Positions 7,025 through 9,689 of a stretch of 9,689 nt of DNA are shown here, piece after piece. The stretch's first letter is position 1. The number at the start of each line of letters is the position of its first letter. This DNA comes from Chloroflexota bacterium (GTDB taxonomy: Bacteria; Chloroflexota; Limnocylindria; Limnocylindrales; CSP1-4). The stretch is from NCBI GenBank assembly GCA_005880805.1, contig VBFZ01000001.1, forward strand, positions 3,483-13,171, read 5' to 3'. The translations under genes and the position numbers were made by a program. The notes beneath the pieces were generated by a model, which worked only from the letters and a program-made list of their open reading frames with translations, was not told where the DNA came from and ran no database searches.

Positions 7025-7032
7025 AAAGGAGG
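7025..7032 (+). promoter_or_regulatory. Strong Shine-Dalgarno sequence of the acidic protein gene
   Basis: AAAGGAGG lies 8 bases before ATG 7041. It is the best ribosome binding site in the window and, through the GTGA overlap downstream, could also drive translation of pyrK. Confidence 0.85.
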
Positions 7033-7040
7033 CGATCGGA

Positions 7041-8015
7041 ATGGCAGCGAACCGGAACGACATGCTCGGTGAGCTGGCGGCCGACGCCGCCCTCGAGCGG
7101 GCCGACTTCATCGTCCAGGCGACAGACCAGCTGCGCGCCTTTCTCGAGCGCCACGAGGACCGCGTTCGCGAAATCGGCGGGCTGACGCTCATCGACGAGG
7201 ACCCCGACTACCTCGCCATCGCACCCGACGGGTCATTCAGGAGCCGAAGCCGGTACCTCGACGAGGACACCGGCGAGTGGGTGAGCGAGACCGAGGTCAT
7301 CGAGTCGGCCTCTGAGCTCGTCGAGCTCTACAACCCCGCCGACGTCTACTCGGCATTCGCAGAGGCGTCGCGCGAGGCGGCCGGCCTGCGGCCCGAGCCG
7401 ACCGCGACGGACGAGCTGCTCGACACCGCGGGCGTGTCGCCCGAGGAATCGGTCGCCCCCGGACTCGACGGCGAGGATCCCTACGCCGGGGCGGCCGACA
7501 AGTGGGCGGCAACCCAGGTCGAGGAGGAGCCGGCCGACGAAGACGCTGCGGCACGTCGGCTGTACGACCTCGCGCTGTCGTTCCAGGAGCGCAGCCAGCG
7601 GACGGAAGCACGCCTGCTCGAGCAGTTCGGCGATGCGTCAGAGCCCCTCACCGCCAAGGTCGGCGATCTCATCATCGTGGACGACGACGACGAGCGGCTG
7701 ACCCTCCAGTCGTTCGGCGGATTCCGCGCGGAGGTCGTCCCCGAGGATTCGAACGGCGAGTGGCGGACGCTCGGGACCCCGGACCAGCTCGTGGAGTTCT
7801 ACGACCCGACCGATGTCTTCGGCGATCTGGCTGACGCCCTGGCCGAGGCCTACCCCGCCGTTGCCCCGGAGGAGGGCGAGGCGTCCGAAGGCGCCGAAGA
7901 CCTGGTCGACGGCGAGGGCCCAAGCGCTTCGGCCGATGCGGCCGAGGACGAGACCGACGGCGGCGAAGACGACGGTGCCCACCGAAACGGGACGGGGGAT
8001 CGCGGCCGCGGGTGA
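7041..8015 (+). CDS. Acidic protein with two copies of one domain, unknown function, coupled to pyrK
   Basis: I do not recognise a family. The 324-residue product is strongly acidic and soluble, without signal peptide or membrane helix. It contains an internal duplication. The first copy (about 24-115) has LIDEDPDYL at 50-58, GEW at 78-80 and LVELYNPADVYSAFAEA at 93-109. The second (about 172-272) has VDDDDERL at 213-220, GEW at 239-241 and LVEFYDPTDVFGDLADA at 250-266. Nine of the last 17 positions are identical. Each copy is preceded by a predicted helix. A disordered acidic linker (about 116-170) joins them, and a tail of Glu, Asp, Gly and Ala residues (about 273-324) ends the protein. ATG 7041 follows AAAGGAGG. 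The stop overlaps the pyrK GTG (GTGA at 8012-8015), so expression is tied to pyrK. A link to pyrimidine metabolism is suggested by context only. Confidence 0.85.
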   Translation: MAANRNDMLGELAADAALERADFIVQATDQLRAFLERHEDRVREIGGLTLIDEDPDYLAIAPDGSFRSRSRYLDEDTGEWVSETEVIESASELVELYNPADVYSAFAEASREAAGLRPEPTATDELLDTAGVSPEESVAPGLDGEDPYAGAADKWAATQVEEEPADEDAAARRLYDLALSFQERSQRTEARLLEQFGDASEPLTAKVGDLIIVDDDDERLTLQSFGGFRAEVVPEDSNGEWRTLGTPDQLVEFYDPTDVFGDLADALAEAYPAVAPEEGEASEGAEDLVDGEGPSASADAAEDETDGGEDDGAHRNGTGDRGRG

Positions 8016-8878
8016 GCATGCGCCTGGCCGCAGCCGAGCTCGTCGATCAGCGCGAGATTCTTCCGGGCCAGTGGCTGCAGTCCTACCACGCCCCGTCGCT
8101 CACGGCCGGCGTGCGCGCCGGGCAGTTCGTTCACGTCCGGACGGGTGACTACGCGGGGCTCCTCCTCCGGCGACCGTTCTCGTTCAACACGGTGGACGCG
8201 GCGACCGGAATCCTGACGATCCACTTCCGGACGATCGGGGGCGGTACGGAGTGGCTGACGCGGCTGCGGCCAGGTGAATCCGTCGACATGCTCGGGCCGC
8301 TTGGCAAGCCGTTCGAGGTCGACCGCCGGAGCCGGCACGTCCTGCTGATCGCGGGCGGGCTGGGCATGGCCGGCGTCAGGTTGCTGGCCGACGAGGCACT
8401 CCGGGCCGGCCGCCAGATCGTGATGCTGTTCGGCGCGGCGACCGCGCGCGACGTCTATCCCTCGTCACTCCTGCCCGACGAGGTGGAATACGTTGTCGCC
8501 ACGGACGACGGGTCGATGGGTCACCACGGCCACGTGACCGACCTGGTCCCGGACTACGAGGCGTGGGCCGACCAGGCGTTCGCGTGCGGACCGTTCCCGA
8601 TGCTCCGCGCGCTTGCCTCGCTCGCCGCTGGAAGGCGGGCACGCCTGGGCGTCGCGAGCCTCGGGCGCAAGCGCGGCGCAGGGCGAACCCATGCCACCGG
8701 ATCCCCGGAAGCTCGGCGAAAGGCCTTCCTGCAGGTGTCCATGGAGCAGAACATGGGGTGCGCGGTGGGAGCGTGCCTCGGCTGCGTCGTCATGACGGTG
8801 GCCGGCACGCCGCAACGCGTCTGCCGCGAGGGCCCGATCTTTGCCGCCGAGGAAATCGCCTGGGAGGCAGGTTGGTGA
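8012..8878 (+). CDS. pyrK: Dihydroorotate dehydrogenase electron transfer subunit PyrK
   Basis: PyrK carries electrons from the FMN of PyrD (class 1B) through a [2Fe-2S] cluster and FAD to NAD+. The 288-residue product has an FNR-like FAD domain with RRPFSFN (53-59) and GGGTEWL (76-82), an NAD-binding domain with LLIAGGLGMAGVRLL (111-125) and ACGPFPMLRAL (191-201), and iron-sulfur ligands C250, C255, C258 and C271 in the C-x4-C-x2-C-x12-C pattern. The family is usually 250-265 residues. The excess is an Arg/Lys-rich insertion at about 207-240, between the NAD domain and the cluster. GTG 8012 overlaps the preceding stop (GTGA); ATG 8018, two codons later, is an equally good start. pyrD follows 16 bases later. 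No Shine-Dalgarno is visible, consistent with translational coupling. Confidence 0.95.
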   Translation: MSMRLAAAELVDQREILPGQWLQSYHAPSLTAGVRAGQFVHVRTGDYAGLLLRRPFSFNTVDAATGILTIHFRTIGGGTEWLTRLRPGESVDMLGPLGKPFEVDRRSRHVLLIAGGLGMAGVRLLADEALRAGRQIVMLFGAATARDVYPSSLLPDEVEYVVATDDGSMGHHGHVTDLVPDYEAWADQAFACGPFPMLRALASLAAGRRARLGVASLGRKRGAGRTHATGSPEARRKAFLQVSMEQNMGCAVGACLGCVVMTVAGTPQRVCREGPIFAAEEIAWEAGW

Positions 8879-8894
8879 ACGAGGTTCGGTGGGC

Positions 8895-9689
8895 GTGAAG
8901 GCGAAGCGAAAGGTCGTCACGTCGGCCGGTAAAGCGCCGGTCAGCCAGGGCACGCGTTCAGCCATCCCCCGGCGGCGGCGACCGAGCCGGCTCCCTCCGT
9001 TGCCGACCGGGCGCTCCCTCGCGATCGATCCGGCAGTCCTGAGCGGAGAGCCGCGGGCCACGCGATCGCAGGCGATTGAGGCGGTCGACCTGTCCGTCGA
9101 CCTCGCGCCGCGGGGAAGCGGCCTTCGCCTCGCGAACCCGATCCTGGTCGCCTCGGGAACGTTCGGGTATGGGGTCGAGTACGGCGAGGTCGTCGACGTC
9201 CAGCGTCTCGGCGCGATCTGCTGCAAGGGGACGACGCTGAGGCCGCGGATCGGGAACCGGACACCCAGGGTCACCGAAACGCCGGCCGGGATGCTGAACT
9301 CGATCGGGTTGCAGAACCCCGGCGTCGAGGCGGTCGTCGAGCGCTACGCACCGACCTGGGTCGGCTGGGACACGAAGGTGATCGTCAACGTGGCCGGCGA
9401 GTCGGTGGCCGACTACGTCGCGGTCTGCCGGCGGCTCGACGGGGTACCGGGCGTGGCGGGGATCGAGCTCAACATCAGCTGCCCCAACGTCGGCAGGGAA
9501 GGGCTCCAGTTCGCGATCGACGCCGACGCGGCGGGCGAGGTCACCGCGGCTGTCCGGCGGGTGACCGATCTGCCGCTCCTCGTGAAGCTGTCTCCCAACG
9601 TCGCGGATGTCCGACCGATCGCGCGTGCCATTGCCGACGCGGGCGCGGATGCCCTGACTGCCGTGAACACGTTGTCGGGCATCGCACTC
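8895..9689 (+). CDS. pyrD: Dihydroorotate dehydrogenase catalytic subunit PyrD, class 1B, 3' end outside window
   Basis: This FMN enzyme oxidises dihydroorotate to orotate and works as a complex with PyrK. The frame is open from GTG 8895 to the window edge (265 codons visible). I see the FMN segment ASGTFGYG (86-93), K111 in CCKGTT, then PRIGNRTPRVTETP, GMLNSIGLQNPG, the catalytic cysteine in NISCPNV (C196), VKLSPNV and NTLSGIAL. Cysteine rather than serine as catalytic base marks class 1, and the adjacent pyrK marks class 1B. The usual N terminus corresponds to VDLSVDLAPRG, here near residue 64, so the protein has a basic, proline-rich extension of about 62 residues. No ATG or GTG lies in frame closer to the core; TTG 9000 is the only weak alternative. 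GTG 8889 is another possible start; GAGG (8881-8884) is better spaced for 8895. Confidence 0.94.
   Translation, partial: MKAKRKVVTSAGKAPVSQGTRSAIPRRRRPSRLPPLPTGRSLAIDPAVLSGEPRATRSQAIEAVDLSVDLAPRGSGLRLANPILVASGTFGYGVEYGEVVDVQRLGAICCKGTTLRPRIGNRTPRVTETPAGMLNSIGLQNPGVEAVVERYAPTWVGWDTKVIVNVAGESVADYVAVCRRLDGVPGVAGIELNISCPNVGREGLQFAIDADAAGEVTAAVRRVTDLPLLVKLSPNVADVRPIARAIADAGADALTAVNTLSGIAL

Overview
The window is a very GC-rich, densely packed bacterial segment. Its outer parts form a de novo pyrimidine (UMP) biosynthesis cluster on the + strand: pyrR (65-631), pyrB (628-1644), pyrC (1684-3085, reading frame broken near 2050), then pyrK (8012-8878) and pyrD (8895 to beyond the window edge). A class 1B dihydroorotate dehydrogenase with its own PyrK subunit, a PyrR regulator, heavy use of GTG starts and -10-only leaderless promoters together suggest a high-GC Chloroflexota bacterium (Limnocylindria/Ellin6529-like). 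This is inferred from gene content and protein style; a high-GC actinobacterial relative is the main alternative.

Region 1 (1-3085) is the pyrRBC operon. A compact leader carries a PyrR-binding hairpin (hexaloop CAGUGA at 37-42) whose lower stem covers part of the pyrR Shine-Dalgarno sequence, so PyrR probably represses translation of its own operon. pyrR and pyrB overlap by ATGA. pyrC holds all the expected dihydroorotase motifs, but in two frames, and about 7 codons seem to be missing at the junction.

Region 2 (3143-6055) is a convergent pair unrelated to pyrimidines: a DAO-family FAD oxidoreductase (+) and a group II PLP-dependent decarboxylase (-), with stops 12 bases apart. Each has a TANNNT box exactly 6 bases before its start codon, which points to leaderless transcription from separate promoters.

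Region 3 (6143-9689) runs rightward again: a small two-helix membrane protein with an 18-bp tandem repeat at its N terminus (also apparently leaderless), a small protein probably of the dimeric alpha/beta-barrel type, an acidic protein made of two copies of one domain, then pyrK and pyrD. The acidic gene overlaps pyrK by GTGA, so it appears to be part of the pyrKD operon. PyrK has an insertion of about 30 basic residues before its iron-sulfur cysteines, and PyrD has an N-terminal extension of about 60 residues.

PyrB makes carbamoyl aspartate, PyrC cyclises it to dihydroorotate, and PyrD-PyrK oxidises this to orotate and passes the electrons to NAD+. carAB, pyrE and pyrF are not in the window. 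I see no tRNA, rRNA, CRISPR array, insertion sequence or attachment site, and no gene-free stretch longer than about 100 bases.
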